Below are positions 8,999 to 18,164 of a stretch of 64,000 bases of DNA, in pieces. The DNA comes from Clostridium sp. (GTDB lineage Bacteria > Bacillota > Clostridia > Clostridiales > Clostridiaceae): NCBI RefSeq assembly GCF_026168755.1, contig NZ_JAPFDR010000006.1, positions 50,541 to 114,540 on the forward strand, written 5' to 3'. The first letter of the stretch is position 1; the number at the start of each line of letters is the position of its first letter. The notes below the pieces were generated by a model. It ran no database searches, was not told the DNA's origin, and saw only the letters and a list, made by a program, of their open reading frames with translations. The translations under genes and the position numbers were made by a program.

Positions 8999-10765
8999 AT
9001 GAAATGGAGTATCTTAAATAAAATAAATCAACCAAAGGATTTAAAAAATCTTAATCAAGAAGAATTAAATATATTAGCAGAAGAAGTAAGAGATGTATTA
9101 ATAAAAAAAGTTAGTAAGACAGGTGGCCACTTTGGACCTAATTTAGGAATGGTAGAAGCAACAGTTGCACTACATTATGTATTTAACTCACCGATAGATA
9201 AAATAGTTTATGATGTTTCTCATCAATCATATCCACATAAAATTTTAACTGGAAGAAAGGAAAGTTTCATTAATCCAGAAAAGTTTGGTGATATAACAGG
9301 ATATACTTCTCAACATGAAAGTGAGCATGATTTTTTTACTGTAGGTCATACTTCTACTTCAATTAGTTTAGCATGTGGATTAGCTAAAGCTAGAGACATT
9401 AAGGGAGAAAAAGAAAATATTATAGCTGTAATTGGTGATGGATCTTTAAGTGGTGGAGAAGCTTACGAAGGTTTAAATAATGCAGCAGAATCAGGAAAAA
9501 ATATAATAATAGTGGTAAATGATAATGATATGTCTATTGCAGAAAACCATGGAGGATTATATAAAAATTTAGCTGAACTTAGAGAAACTAACGGAACTTC
9601 AGGAAATAACTTTTTTAAAGCATTAGGATTTAAATATTATTACGTAGATGAAGGAAATAATGTTGAAGCTTTAATAGAAATATTTAATAAAGTAAAGGAT
9701 ACAGAGCATCCAGTTGTAGTTCATATTCATACTATTAAGGGGAAAGGATATGAAGATGCAGAGAAAAATAAAGAAGCTTTTCATTGGGTAATGCCATTTG
9801 ATTTAGAAAATAAAGAGTCAAATAAAGTTGAATTACTAGAAAGCTATACTAATATTGCAGGAAAGTTTTTAGTTGAAAAAGCTAAGAATGATGAAAAGAT
9901 TGTAGCAATAACAGCAGCTACTCCAGCTCCAGCAGGATTAAATTATTTTAGGCAAGAAGAAAGTCTTAAAGAGCAATATGTAGATGTAGGAATAGCAGAA
10001 GAACATGCAGTAGCACTTGCATCAGGAATAGCTTCACAAGGTGGAAAACCAGTATTATCAATTTTAAGTTCATTTGTTCAAAGAACATATGACCAATTAT
10101 CACAAGATCTTGCAATAAATAATAATCCTGCACTTATTATGGTTTCGAGTGCTGGAATAACTGGGGGAGATGTTACGCACTTAGGAATATTTGATATACC
10201 ATTAATTTCTAATATACCTAATATAGTATATCTTGCACCAACTAATAAAGAAGAGTATCTTGCTATGATAGAATGGGGAATAGAACAAAAGAATCATCCA
10301 GTAGCTATACGTGTACCAAATGGGAAGGTTATTTCAACAGGAGTTAAGGTTGAGGCAAACTTCGATAATTTAAATGTTTATGAGAAAACTATAGATGGAA
10401 GTGAAGTTGCAATTATTGGTCTTGGTTCATTCTATGATTTAGGAAAAAGAGTTCAAGAAAAATTAAAGGGTGAAACTGGAATAAAGGCTACATTAATAAA
10501 CCCTAGATTTATTACAGGAGTTGATAAGGAATTATTAGCAGATTTATTAGATAATCATAAATTAGTAATTACATTGGAAGATGGAGTTCTTAATGGAGGG
10601 TTTGGAGAAAAGATTTCAAGATTCTATGGAGATAAAGATATGAAGGTATTAAACTTTGGTGCTACAAAAGAATTTACTGATAGGGTATCAATAGAGGAGT
10701 TATATGAAAGATATCATTTAACTGAGGATTTAATTGTTAATGATATTAAAAGTGCTCTAAAATAA
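8999..10765 (+). CDS. DXS-like thiamine-diphosphate enzyme (1-deoxy-D-xylulose-5-phosphate synthase family)
   Basis: The 588-residue protein has the transketolase-superfamily order: a ThDP-binding domain with GDGSLSGGEAYEGLNN and NDNDMSIAEN, a pyrimidine domain with VDVGIAEEHAVALASG, and a C-terminal transketolase domain. DXS hallmarks are present (GGHFGPNLG, YDVSHQSYPHKILTGR, GHTSTSIS, HTIKGKGY). Several positions differ from canonical DXS: YDVSHQ for WDVGHQ, and GGDVTHLGIFD for the usual GADGPTHQGxFD. It is also somewhat short. A housekeeping DXS is normally not under a MerR promoter, so I infer a specialised paralogue, perhaps acting on a stress-related aldehyde or sugar phosphate. The MerR gene follows 41 bp downstream. 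Confidence 0.72.
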   Translation: MKWSILNKINQPKDLKNLNQEELNILAEEVRDVLIKKVSKTGGHFGPNLGMVEATVALHYVFNSPIDKIVYDVSHQSYPHKILTGRKESFINPEKFGDITGYTSQHESEHDFFTVGHTSTSISLACGLAKARDIKGEKENIIAVIGDGSLSGGEAYEGLNNAAESGKNIIIVVNDNDMSIAENHGGLYKNLAELRETNGTSGNNFFKALGFKYYYVDEGNNVEALIEIFNKVKDTEHPVVVHIHTIKGKGYEDAEKNKEAFHWVMPFDLENKESNKVELLESYTNIAGKFLVEKAKNDEKIVAITAATPAPAGLNYFRQEESLKEQYVDVGIAEEHAVALASGIASQGGKPVLSILSSFVQRTYDQLSQDLAINNNPALIMVSSAGITGGDVTHLGIFDIPLISNIPNIVYLAPTNKEEYLAMIEWGIEQKNHPVAIRVPNGKVISTGVKVEANFDNLNVYEKTIDGSEVAIIGLGSFYDLGKRVQEKLKGETGIKATLINPRFITGVDKELLADLLDNHKLVITLEDGVLNGGFGEKISRFYGDKDMKVLNFGATKEFTDRVSIEELYERYHLTEDLIVNDIKSALK

Positions 10766-10806
10766 TAGTAATTATAAATGTTACATTAGGAGAAGGTGTA
10801 TCTATA

Positions 10807-11223
10807 ATGACATATACAATTAAGCAAGTTGCAGATAAAATGGGTGTTTCAGTACCAACATTACGTTATTATGATAAAGAAGGACTATTGCCTTTTATTG
10901 AAAAGAAAGAAAATGGTACTCGTATTTTTAAGGAGTCAGATTTAAGGTCATTAGAGATAATATCTTGTATGAAAGCTTCAGGAATGCCAATAAAGGATAT
11001 TAAGAGATATATGGATATGTGCCTAGAAGGTAATAGTACTTTAGAGGATAGATTAGATATATTTCTTAAGAGGAAAGAAGTTGTTAAAGAGCAAATGGAA
11101 GAACTTAATAAAATAATGAGTGTAATTGAACATAAAATTTCATATTACAAAAAGGCAATCGAGGCAGGTTCAGAAGATATTCATAAATCAAATAATATAA
11201 ATTTTAGTACAAATAATTATTAA
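10807..11223 (+). CDS. MerR-family transcriptional regulator
   Basis: The 138 residues begin with the MerR winged helix (YTIKQVADKMGVSVPTLRYYDKEG), followed by a dimerisation coiled coil (about 80-120). No cysteine pattern for metal binding is evident, which fits the AdhR/YraB type that answers aldehydes or other small molecules. It is cotranscribed with the DXS-like gene from the 19-bp-spacer promoter, so it probably controls its own operon. Remnants of an aldo/keto reductase gene, a common partner of this MerR type, lie just downstream. Confidence 0.88.
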   Translation: MTYTIKQVADKMGVSVPTLRYYDKEGLLPFIEKKENGTRIFKESDLRSLEIISCMKASGMPIKDIKRYMDMCLEGNSTLEDRLDIFLKRKEVVKEQMEELNKIMSVIEHKISYYKKAIEAGSEDIHKSNNINFSTNNY

Positions 11224-11229
11224 ATTTAA

Positions 11230-11355
11230 GATAGAGCTAAAATTTATATTGGTGATAATGCTGTTATTGGAGCAGCAAGTTTAGTAACTAAAGATGTAGA
11301 TAAGAATACAGTAGTTGTGGGGTCACCTGCAAGAGTAATTCGAAAAATTGAATAG
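11230..11355 (+). pseudogene. C-terminal fragment of a left-handed beta-helix acetyltransferase
   Basis: Reading from 11230 gives 41 codons beginning DRAKIYIGDNAVIGAAS and ending GSPARVIRKIE before a stop. This matches the last coils of hexapeptide-repeat (maltose/galactoside O-acetyltransferase type) enzymes, including the GSPARVIR ending. Stop codons sit directly upstream in frame and there is no start, so only the 3' end survives. It abuts the MerR gene. Confidence 0.75.
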
Positions 11356-11363
11356 ATAAAAGC

Positions 11364-11395
11364 AAAATAGGTAGTTAAAATCACTACCTATTTTT
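11364..11395. terminator. Intrinsic terminator after the acetyltransferase remnant
   Basis: AAAATAGGTAGT and ACTACCTATTTTT form a stem with a 7-base loop followed by T5. On the other strand it could serve the aldo/keto reductase remnant. Confidence 0.8.
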
Positions 11396-11437
11396 ATGAG
11401 TAAGTATATATTAATGAATATTAATATATAGTATTCA

Positions 11438-11939
11438 TTACTCCATATCAGCTCTTTGATTTACAAACTGTACGAACATATCAACTGTATTTGGATCTTG
11501 ATGGTTAAAGAATAAACTAGTTTTAGTATCTAAATCTTTTATTGCATTCATATCATCATCAGATAGCTTAAAGTCAAAAATGTTGAAATTTTCTTGTATT
11601 CTATTTAAATTAACAGATTTAGCTAATGCAACAACGCCTCTTTGAGTTAACCATCTTAAAATTACTTGAGCAACACTTTTTTCATATTTATCAGCTATCA
11701 GATAATCTATCAGGGGAAAAATTACTTACACCAATTGCACGTAATTTTCCTTCTTTATATAAATCTTCTAGAGCATGATAAGCTCCATAATAATCACCAA
11801 ATGGCTGATGAAGTAAAACTAAATCAAGATAATATACTTTTAATTTTTCCATAGAATTAAGTACAGATTCTCTAGTTTTATCATATCCGTAGTTACTAAT
11901 CCATACCTTAGTTGTGATAAATGTTCGTAAAGTGAACAA
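11438..11939 (-). pseudogene. Aldo/keto reductase, truncated and internally deleted
   Basis: Read on the minus strand, the first part carries typical AKR sequence (FITTKVWISNYGY, LVLLHQPFGDYYGA, IGVSNFSPDRL). The second part, in another frame, carries the C-terminal region (DKYEKSVAQVILRWLTQRG, then LDTKTSLFFNHQDP). The N-terminal catalytic region is missing, and the stretch after SNFSPDRL that would hold the middle of the barrel is gone. The join at about 11690-11715 shows two close copies of CTATCAG, suggestive of deletion between short repeats. The 5' end is fused to a GH1 remnant in the opposite orientation. The protein cannot be functional. Confidence 0.85.
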
Positions 11940-11943
11940 TATA

Positions 11944-12912
<969 letters not shown>

Positions 12913-12948
12913 TATAGATTAGTTTGATAAGAATAATATAAAAAGTAT

Positions 12949-12991
12949 ATGCCTATTTGAAAATCTAATATATAGACTTTCAAATAGGCAT
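12949..12991. terminator. Bidirectional terminator
   Basis: Perfect arms ATGCCTATTTGAAA and TTTCAAATAGGCAT with a 14-base loop lie between the GH1 remnant and the converging DUF2798 gene, and a T-rich tail follows. Confidence 0.75.
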
Positions 12992-13009
12992 TGTTTATTT
13001 CATAGGGTT

Positions 13010-13480
13010 TTATACAGCTACTTTAACAGGAAAAATTTTAGTGAATAAAAATCTTACTATTGGAGATACGATAAGCAAATTAAGTGGTAAAGCTACTACA
13101 AAATTTCTTACTATGCATAAAGGATATAGTTTTAATGCATCAATATTAAATCCAGCTGCAATTATAGCACCAAACATAGACATAAATAAAACCATTCCAA
13201 TTACCATACAAGATGAAATTGCAAGTATAATTTTAATTTGCTTAGTTTCTTTATTAGGTTTTACTATTTTAAAAGCTATTGGTTTTGCTAATTTTCCTAC
13301 AATAAATATATCTAATAAAAGTGCAACTATAAATCCAAGCCAAAATTCTTTTAATAAGTTATTTAATAAATTAGAATGAAAACCTTCATTTAATATCATA
13401 TTATAAATAGTCATTCCTAAAACCATGCAAAAGCACATCATTAAAGTAAAAATAAATTTTTGAAGTTTAGTTTGTCCCAT
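13010..13480 (-). CDS. DUF2798 membrane protein
   Basis: The 156-residue protein has four predicted membrane segments arranged as two similar halves (about 8-30, 46-65, 84-108, 122-150). Each half has a pattern like LxxFxxGFxVALxLxxFIVG/LNLLIVSPIxRxL, which fits the duplicated DUF2798 unit. Function is unknown. It is divergent from a MarR regulator gene, and the shared intergenic region carries two MarR-like palindromes, so it is probably the regulator's target. Confidence 0.75.
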   Translation of the reverse strand: MGQTKLQKFIFTLMMCFCMVLGMTIYNMILNEGFHSNLLNNLLKEFWLGFIVALLLDIFIVGKLAKPIAFKIVKPNKETKQIKIILAISSCMVIGMVLFMSMFGAIIAAGFNIDALKLYPLCIVRNFVVALPLNLLIVSPIVRFLFTKIFPVKVAV

Positions 13481-13513
13481 AAGAATCCTCCCAGAAAATA
13501 ATTAATCAAATTT

Positions 13514-13540
13514 AACTTCGTCAACTAAGTTGACGAAGTT
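13514..13540. promoter_or_regulatory. MarR-type operator 1, 27-bp perfect palindrome
   Basis: Arms AACTTCGTCAACT and AGTTGACGAAGTT flank a central A. The core GTCAACTAAGTTGAC is repeated about 50 bp away. It lies just upstream of the DUF2798 gene and includes a TTGACG usable as its -35 box. Confidence 0.78.
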
Positions 13541-13564
13541 AAGTATAACAGTAAGAAAAGAAAT

Positions 13565-13581
13565 AGTCAACTAAGTTGACT
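13565..13581. promoter_or_regulatory. MarR-type operator 2
   Basis: AGTCAACTAAGTTGACT is a perfect 17-bp palindrome with the same core as the neighbouring 27-bp one. It is on the marR side of the intergenic region, which suggests autoregulation. Confidence 0.78.
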
Positions 13582-13642
13582 TAATGTTAATTTTAATAAT
13601 TAAGTATGATAAAATATAATAAAAAAGTTTTAGGTGATTGGA

Positions 13643-14056
13643 ATGTTAAGAAATTTAAATATAATAGATTTAATAAGTGAAAAGCATATTGCTTTAAGAC
13701 GAGAAGTAGAAGAGAGATGGAGTAAAAGTGGAGAGGAGGAGATCACTCATACTGAAGCAATGCTTTTAGCTAAAATAAATATGGGAAAAATTTCGTTAGC
13801 AGAAGTAGCAAGACAGGCTAATGTATCAAGACAGGCCATGCATAAATGTGCAAAGAAATTAGAGGATAAAGGGTATTTAAAATTTATTGCTAGCGAAACT
13901 AATCAAACATATACTTCTTTAACTGAAAAGGGAATCTTATATTGTAAGAAAAGTAATGAGTTAAAGGAGAAAATCGAGCAAGAGATTACTGAAAGTTTAG
14001 GTGAAGAAAATATAAAGTTAATTAAAAAATTGTTTGAAAGGGAATGGATAAAATAG
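13643..14056 (+). CDS. MarR-family transcriptional regulator
   Basis: A 137-residue winged-helix protein with the recognition region ISLAEVARQANVSRQAMHKCAKKLEDKGYL (about residues 47-76). I choose ATG at 13643, preceded by AGGTGA at a 5-nt distance; a GTG three codons earlier overlaps that ribosome site. It is divergent from the DUF2798 gene, with two copies of a GTCAACT-A-AGTTGAC palindrome between them. The natural reading is a repressor of itself and of the membrane protein. The ligand is unknown. Confidence 0.85.
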   Translation: MLRNLNIIDLISEKHIALRREVEERWSKSGEEEITHTEAMLLAKINMGKISLAEVARQANVSRQAMHKCAKKLEDKGYLKFIASETNQTYTSLTEKGILYCKKSNELKEKIEQEITESLGEENIKLIKKLFEREWIK

Positions 14057-14082
14057 AACTTATTTTATGAAATATAGTGGAT

Positions 14083-14122
14083 ACAAAGAACATCACTAAA
14101 TTTATTTAATGATGTTCTTTGT
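14083..14122. terminator. Hairpin between convergent marR and lysR genes
   Basis: ACAAAGAACATCA and TGATGTTCTTTGT form a perfect 13-bp stem with a 14-base loop. T-tails are short, but the position between two converging stop codons supports a terminator role. Confidence 0.6.
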
Positions 14123-14123
14123 A

Positions 14124-14999
14124 CTATAGAGTATTAATTAAAAAGTTCTTAAAATCTTTTTCTATTGTTGAAAGGTTTTTATCTTTTAAATGAACCAGAC
14201 ATAAATTACTATATATTTTTTCTTTCAAAAGAACAATAGAAATATTCTTTTTATCAAAGCATTCCACAGCTCTTCTCATAAGAGGAGAAATACCCATCCC
14301 TGCAGAAACAAGACCTATTATGTTTTCTATTCTGCTATTAAAATAAACCACATTAGGTTTAAATGAGGCTTTATTACACTCACTAACAAAGAAATCATAA
14401 ACTCCAGATTTTTTTCCTAAGGAAATAAAACTTTCATTTGATAATTCTGAAATAGAAACATACTTCCTTTTTGAAAGAGGATGTGATTTAGGAACAATTA
14501 TTACAAGTTCATCTTTAGCTAAAGGAGTAATATCTAAATTTGAATAATCTAATGTATCACTTCTTAAAAATGCAAAGTCTACTTTTTGAGATAATAATAA
14601 ATTAAGTATTTCAGCATGCTCACCTTCATGAAAAGTTAATTGTAAATCTGTAACGTTATTTTTAAAGTCTCCAATAAGATTAGCAATATTATATTGAGTT
14701 ATTACTGGAATATATCCAATAGATAATTTAGGGAAGGAAGAAGTAAATTTATTTATGTCAACTAATAATTCATTGTAGTTAGTAATTATATTTAAAGCAT
14801 ACTTTTTTAGAGAAATTCCTGCATCTGTTAATTTAACATATCGGGTACATCTTTCAAAAAGTTTACAATTAAGTTCAGTTTCTAATTTTTTTATATGCTT
14901 AGATAATGAAGATTGAGATATACATAATTCTTCAGCTGCTAATGAAAAACTGTTATATTTTTCTAAAGTTAAGAAGTATTTTAGACTTTCTATATTCAT
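14124..14999 (-). CDS. LysR-family regulator, probable activator of the UbiX/UbiD genes
   Basis: The 291 residues have the LysR N-terminal helix-turn-helix (SFSLAAEELCISQSSLSKHIKKLE, about 17-40) and a periplasmic-binding-like effector domain (about 90-290). It is transcribed away from the ubiX-ubiD pair, the same arrangement as BsdA with bsdBCD in Bacillus subtilis, where the LysR protein activates decarboxylase genes in response to a phenolic acid. Two inverted repeats with TTCC/GGAA halves lie in the 297-bp divergent region. I infer an aromatic-acid-responsive activator. Confidence 0.85.
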   Translation of the reverse strand: MNIESLKYFLTLEKYNSFSLAAEELCISQSSLSKHIKKLETELNCKLFERCTRYVKLTDAGISLKKYALNIITNYNELLVDINKFTSSFPKLSIGYIPVITQYNIANLIGDFKNNVTDLQLTFHEGEHAEILNLLLSQKVDFAFLRSDTLDYSNLDITPLAKDELVIIVPKSHPLSKRKYVSISELSNESFISLGKKSGVYDFFVSECNKASFKPNVVYFNSRIENIIGLVSAGMGISPLMRRAVECFDKKNISIVLLKEKIYSNLCLVHLKDKNLSTIEKDFKNFLINTL

Positions 15000-15077
15000 A
15001 AGTTAACCACCATAATTTCTTTAATATATCTATATTATACCATGATAATAATTCATTTATATAAATATACTTAGAAA

Positions 15078-15131
15078 TTATTCCAAATTGGAATAAAAAC
15101 ATGCTAATTAAAGAATTGTTCCATTATGGAA
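15078..15131. promoter_or_regulatory. Two LysR-type binding sites
   Basis: TTATTCCAAATTGGAATAA (15078-15096) is a perfect 19-bp palindrome of T-N11-A form. TTCCATTATGGAA (15119-15131) is a second, shorter dyad with the same TTCCA/TGGAA halves, about 38 bp away centre to centre. This matches the paired recognition and activation sites of LysR regulators. The rest of the divergent region shows nothing else recognisable. Confidence 0.65.
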
Positions 15132-15296
15132 TGTTAAATATAATTTTAGTATATAGTAGTAACTTAAAAAAATACTTTGATTAATATAAAAAATTTATCT
15201 GATAAAAGTAGAACGTAATTATAAAAATAGAAGCAATATTTTATATTAAAAACAATAATTTTTAAAAGTTACTACTAACTTAATTGAGGTGGGAAA

Positions 15297-15866
15297 ATGA
15301 ATTTAGTTATAGGAGTAACAGGAGCAACAGGTACTGTATATGCAGTTAGGTTGCTTGAATATTTAAAGGATATAGAAGAAATAAAAACTCATTTAATAAT
15401 GAGTAAATGGGCAATTAATAATTTAGAGGTTGAAACAGATTATTCATTAGATTATGTTTATAGTTTAGCAGATTTTATACATAATAATGATAATTTAGGG
15501 GCTTGTGTTGCTAGTGGTTCATTTATAACAGATGGTATGATTATACTTCCTTGTAGTATGAAAACACTAAGCAGTATAAGTAATGGATTTTCAAGTACTT
15601 TAATTGATAGGGCAGCAGATGTAATGATTAAAGAAGGAAGAAAGCTAGTTATTTCACCTAGGGAAACGCCTTTAAGTTCAATACATTTAGAGAATATGTT
15701 AAAGCTTTCAAGGTTAGGGGTTAAAATAGTACCTCCTATGCCGGGATTTTATTCAAATACTAAATCTTTAGATGATATTATAAATCATCATGTTATGAAA
15801 ATATTAGATCAATTTAATATAAATATAGGCAATGACTTAAGATGGAAGGGAAATGAGTATGAATAA
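15297..15866 (+). CDS. ubiX: UbiX-family flavin prenyltransferase
   Basis: This 189-residue flavoprotein makes the prenylated FMN cofactor needed by UbiD decarboxylases. Family features are the N-terminal GVTGATGTVYAVRLLEYL, the central PCSMKTLSSISNGFSSTLIDRAADVMIKE split over about 81-108, and VISPRETPLSSIHLENM. A GAGGTGGG ribosome site precedes the ATG. The stop overlaps the start region of the ubiD gene, so the two are translationally coupled. As in BsdB/VdcB, it may serve a dedicated aromatic-acid decarboxylase rather than ubiquinone synthesis. Confidence 0.9.
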   Translation: MNLVIGVTGATGTVYAVRLLEYLKDIEEIKTHLIMSKWAINNLEVETDYSLDYVYSLADFIHNNDNLGACVASGSFITDGMIILPCSMKTLSSISNGFSSTLIDRAADVMIKEGRKLVISPRETPLSSIHLENMLKLSRLGVKIVPPMPGFYSNTKSLDDIINHHVMKILDQFNINIGNDLRWKGNEYE

Positions 15867-17349
15867 GATAGAAATTAATGATTTAAGAAGTGCTATTGAA
15901 TACTTAAAAAATGTTAAAGGACAATTAGTAAAAAGTGATGTAGAAGTAAATCCTCATGGAGAATTAGCTGGGATTTACAGACATATTGGAGCTGGTGGAA
16001 CTGTAAAAAGACCTACAAAAATAGGGCCAGCAATGATATTTAATAATGTAAAGGGACATAAGGATTCTAAAGTTATAATAGGACTTTTAGCTAGTAGAGA
16101 TAGGGTTGGAATGCTTTTAGATTGTGAACCTAAGAAGTTAGGGTTTTTATTAAATGAAGCGGTAAAAAATCCAATAAATCCAATTATAATAGAAAATGAA
16201 AATGCACCATGTCAAGAAGTTGTACATTATGCAACTGATGAAGGGTTTGATATAAGAAAGATATTACCTGCACCTACTAATACTGAAGAGGATGCTGGAC
16301 CATATATAACTTTAGGAATGTGTTATGCAAGAGATCCTGAAACTGGAGAAGGTGATGTTACAATTCATCGTTTATGTTTACAAGGAAAAGATGAATTATC
16401 AATGTTCTTTACACCTGGAGTAAGACATTTAGATGCATTTAGAAAGAAAGCAGAGGAAAGTGGAGAGCCACTACCTATATCTATTAGTATAGGTGTTGAT
16501 CCAGCAATTGAAATAGCATCATGTTTTGAACCACCAACTACACCAATTGGATTTAATGAATTATCTATAGCAGGAGCAATAAGAAAGAAGCCTGTTGAGA
16601 TGGTTAAGTGTTTAACTGTTGATGAGGCTGCAATTGCGAGAGCAGAATATGTAATTGAAGGTGAGTTAGTTCCGAATAAACGTGTAAGAGAAGATATGAA
16701 CACAAATACGGGAAAAGCAATGCCAGAGTTTCCAGGGTATACAGGTGAGGCTGCTAAGGAGTTACCTGTAATTAGAGTCAAAGCAATAACTCATAGAAAG
16801 AATCCAATAATGCAAACTTGTATAGGACCAAGTGAAGAGCATGTAAATATGGCTGGGATTCCAACAGAAGCAAGTATAATTCAAATGGTTGAAAAAGCAA
16901 TGCCAGGAAGGTTAGTAAATGTATATGCTCACCCAGCTGGTGGTGGAAAGTATATGGCTATACTGCAAATTAAGAAGGGTGTTCCTAGTGATCAGGGAAG
17001 AGAAAGGCAAGCTGCATTATTAGCATTATCAGCATTTTCAGAATTTTCAGAATTAAAGACAGTAATATTAGTTGATGAAGATGTAGATCCGTTTGATAGT
17101 AATGATGTTTTATGGGCATTAAATACTAGATATCAAGGTGATATTGATACAATATTTATTCCAGGGGTAAGATGTCATCCATTAGATCCTTCACAAAGTC
17201 CTGAATATAGCTGGACTATTAGAGATAGGGGAATAGCTTGCAAAACTATATTTGATTGTACTGTACCTTATGAATTAAAGGATAAGTTTAAGAGAGCTAA
17301 ATTTACTGAAGTTGATTTGGATAAATTTAAAATAGAAGAATATAATTAG
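15859..17349 (+). CDS. ubiD: UbiD-family aromatic acid decarboxylase
   Basis: The 496-residue protein is collinear with the UbiD/BsdC family of prenyl-FMN-dependent (de)carboxylases. It has the cofactor- and metal-binding central region (EYVIEGELVPNKRVRED, then PEFPGYTG) and the conserved C-terminal HPLDPSQSPEYSW. The ATG at 15859 is 8 nt after GGAAGGG and fits better than the ATG two codons before. UbiX supplies its cofactor. No small third subunit (BsdD type) is found after it. Likely substrates are hydroxylated benzoates, but UbiD specificity cannot be read from sequence. Confidence 0.88.
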   Translation: MNKIEINDLRSAIEYLKNVKGQLVKSDVEVNPHGELAGIYRHIGAGGTVKRPTKIGPAMIFNNVKGHKDSKVIIGLLASRDRVGMLLDCEPKKLGFLLNEAVKNPINPIIIENENAPCQEVVHYATDEGFDIRKILPAPTNTEEDAGPYITLGMCYARDPETGEGDVTIHRLCLQGKDELSMFFTPGVRHLDAFRKKAEESGEPLPISISIGVDPAIEIASCFEPPTTPIGFNELSIAGAIRKKPVEMVKCLTVDEAAIARAEYVIEGELVPNKRVREDMNTNTGKAMPEFPGYTGEAAKELPVIRVKAITHRKNPIMQTCIGPSEEHVNMAGIPTEASIIQMVEKAMPGRLVNVYAHPAGGGKYMAILQIKKGVPSDQGRERQAALLALSAFSEFSELKTVILVDEDVDPFDSNDVLWALNTRYQGDIDTIFIPGVRCHPLDPSQSPEYSWTIRDRGIACKTIFDCTVPYELKDKFKRAKFTEVDLDKFKIEEYN

Positions 17350-17390
17350 ATAAGGAAGGGACATCTAAATAAATTTTGATGTCCAAAGGG

Positions 17391-17431
17391 AAAATAGGTA
17401 GATTTGTATAATAAACAAATCTATCTATTTT
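17391..17431 (+). terminator. Terminator after ubiD
   Basis: AAAATAGGTAGATTTGT pairs with ACAAATCTATCTATTTT (one mismatch), with a T-rich end. A smaller GGACATC/GATGTCC hairpin lies directly upstream. The following 200 bp up to the rpoN remnant show nothing supportable. Confidence 0.75.
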
Positions 17432-17641
17432 GCATTGGCGAATTTATCAATATGAGGTCTTTCAGGAGATTTTAGTATATGTCTATCTAAAATATGTATA
17501 TTTCTATGGAAGAGTTACATTTTAAAATATAACTTTTTTCAATAATATTCTTTTTTATTTTAAATTTATTATCGGTATGGAAGTAACCCAATTTGTAATA
17601 CAATTAAAACTATACAAACTTATTACATAGAGGTTTTATAA

Positions 17642-18094
17642 ATGGTAAACAAAAAAAGAGAAGTATTAAATTAAACAATGAAACAATCTATAAATATTTT
17701 GCAAATGTCAGCTTATGAACTAAGAGAATATATAGATAAAAAATTTGAAGAAAATCCAATTTTAGAAGGAGAACTAGATTTTGTAGAAAGTAAAGAAAAA
17801 ATTGATAATAATCAGTTATGTAAAGATTTAGAAGAGATGTATAGTGAAAATTATAGTTACAAATATAATAATGAAGATGAGGTATCTGTATTTAACTTTA
17901 TTTCAGATAAAAAATCATTAAAGGACTATCTTTATGAGCAACTAGGAGAGGGAAAAAGTTATATAAAAATTAAAAAGATAGTATCTTATATGATTGAATC
18001 ATTAGATAGTAGAGGGTGTAAAGAAATACAACCTCTGTTTTTGGATATAAAATACATGAAAAATATTAAATTTAATTTCAAATTTATATGGTAA
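17642..18094 (+). pseudogene. Sigma-54 (RpoN) N-terminal remnant
   Basis: An ATG with an AGAGG ribosome site opens a frame stopped at codon 11 (TAA) and then continues as TMKQSINILQMSAYELREYI and FEENPILE. This is the sigma-54 region I that contacts activators and core polymerase. A later stretch (SLKDYLYEQL, YMIESLDSRG) matches the start of the core-binding domain. After SRG homology ends, and the HTH and RpoN-box domains are absent. An internal ATG (17678) leaves 138 codons open. With an early nonsense codon and two thirds of the protein missing, it cannot act as a sigma factor. Confidence 0.8.
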
Positions 18095-18133
18095 AAAATT
18101 TAAAAATAGTTTAAAATTAAATATATAAACAAA

Positions 18134-18147
18134 ATTGTAAGTACAAT
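18134..18147. promoter_or_regulatory. AraR box at araR
   Basis: ATTGTAAGTACAAT is a perfect-arm dyad (ATTGTA/TACAAT) resembling the Firmicute AraR operator. It ends 17 bp before the araR start codon, which suggests autoregulation. Confidence 0.72.
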
Positions 18148-18164
18148 ACTTGAAGGGGCGTATT

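Noticed and set aside
13634..13642. GTG start for the MarR gene three codons upstream
   Set aside because: It lies within the AGGTGA ribosome site that serves the ATG at 13643.
17403..17500. Minus-strand stretch of about 27 open codons ending in FANAK
   Set aside because: It is too short and matches no family I recognise; it could be another gene remnant, but this cannot be supported.
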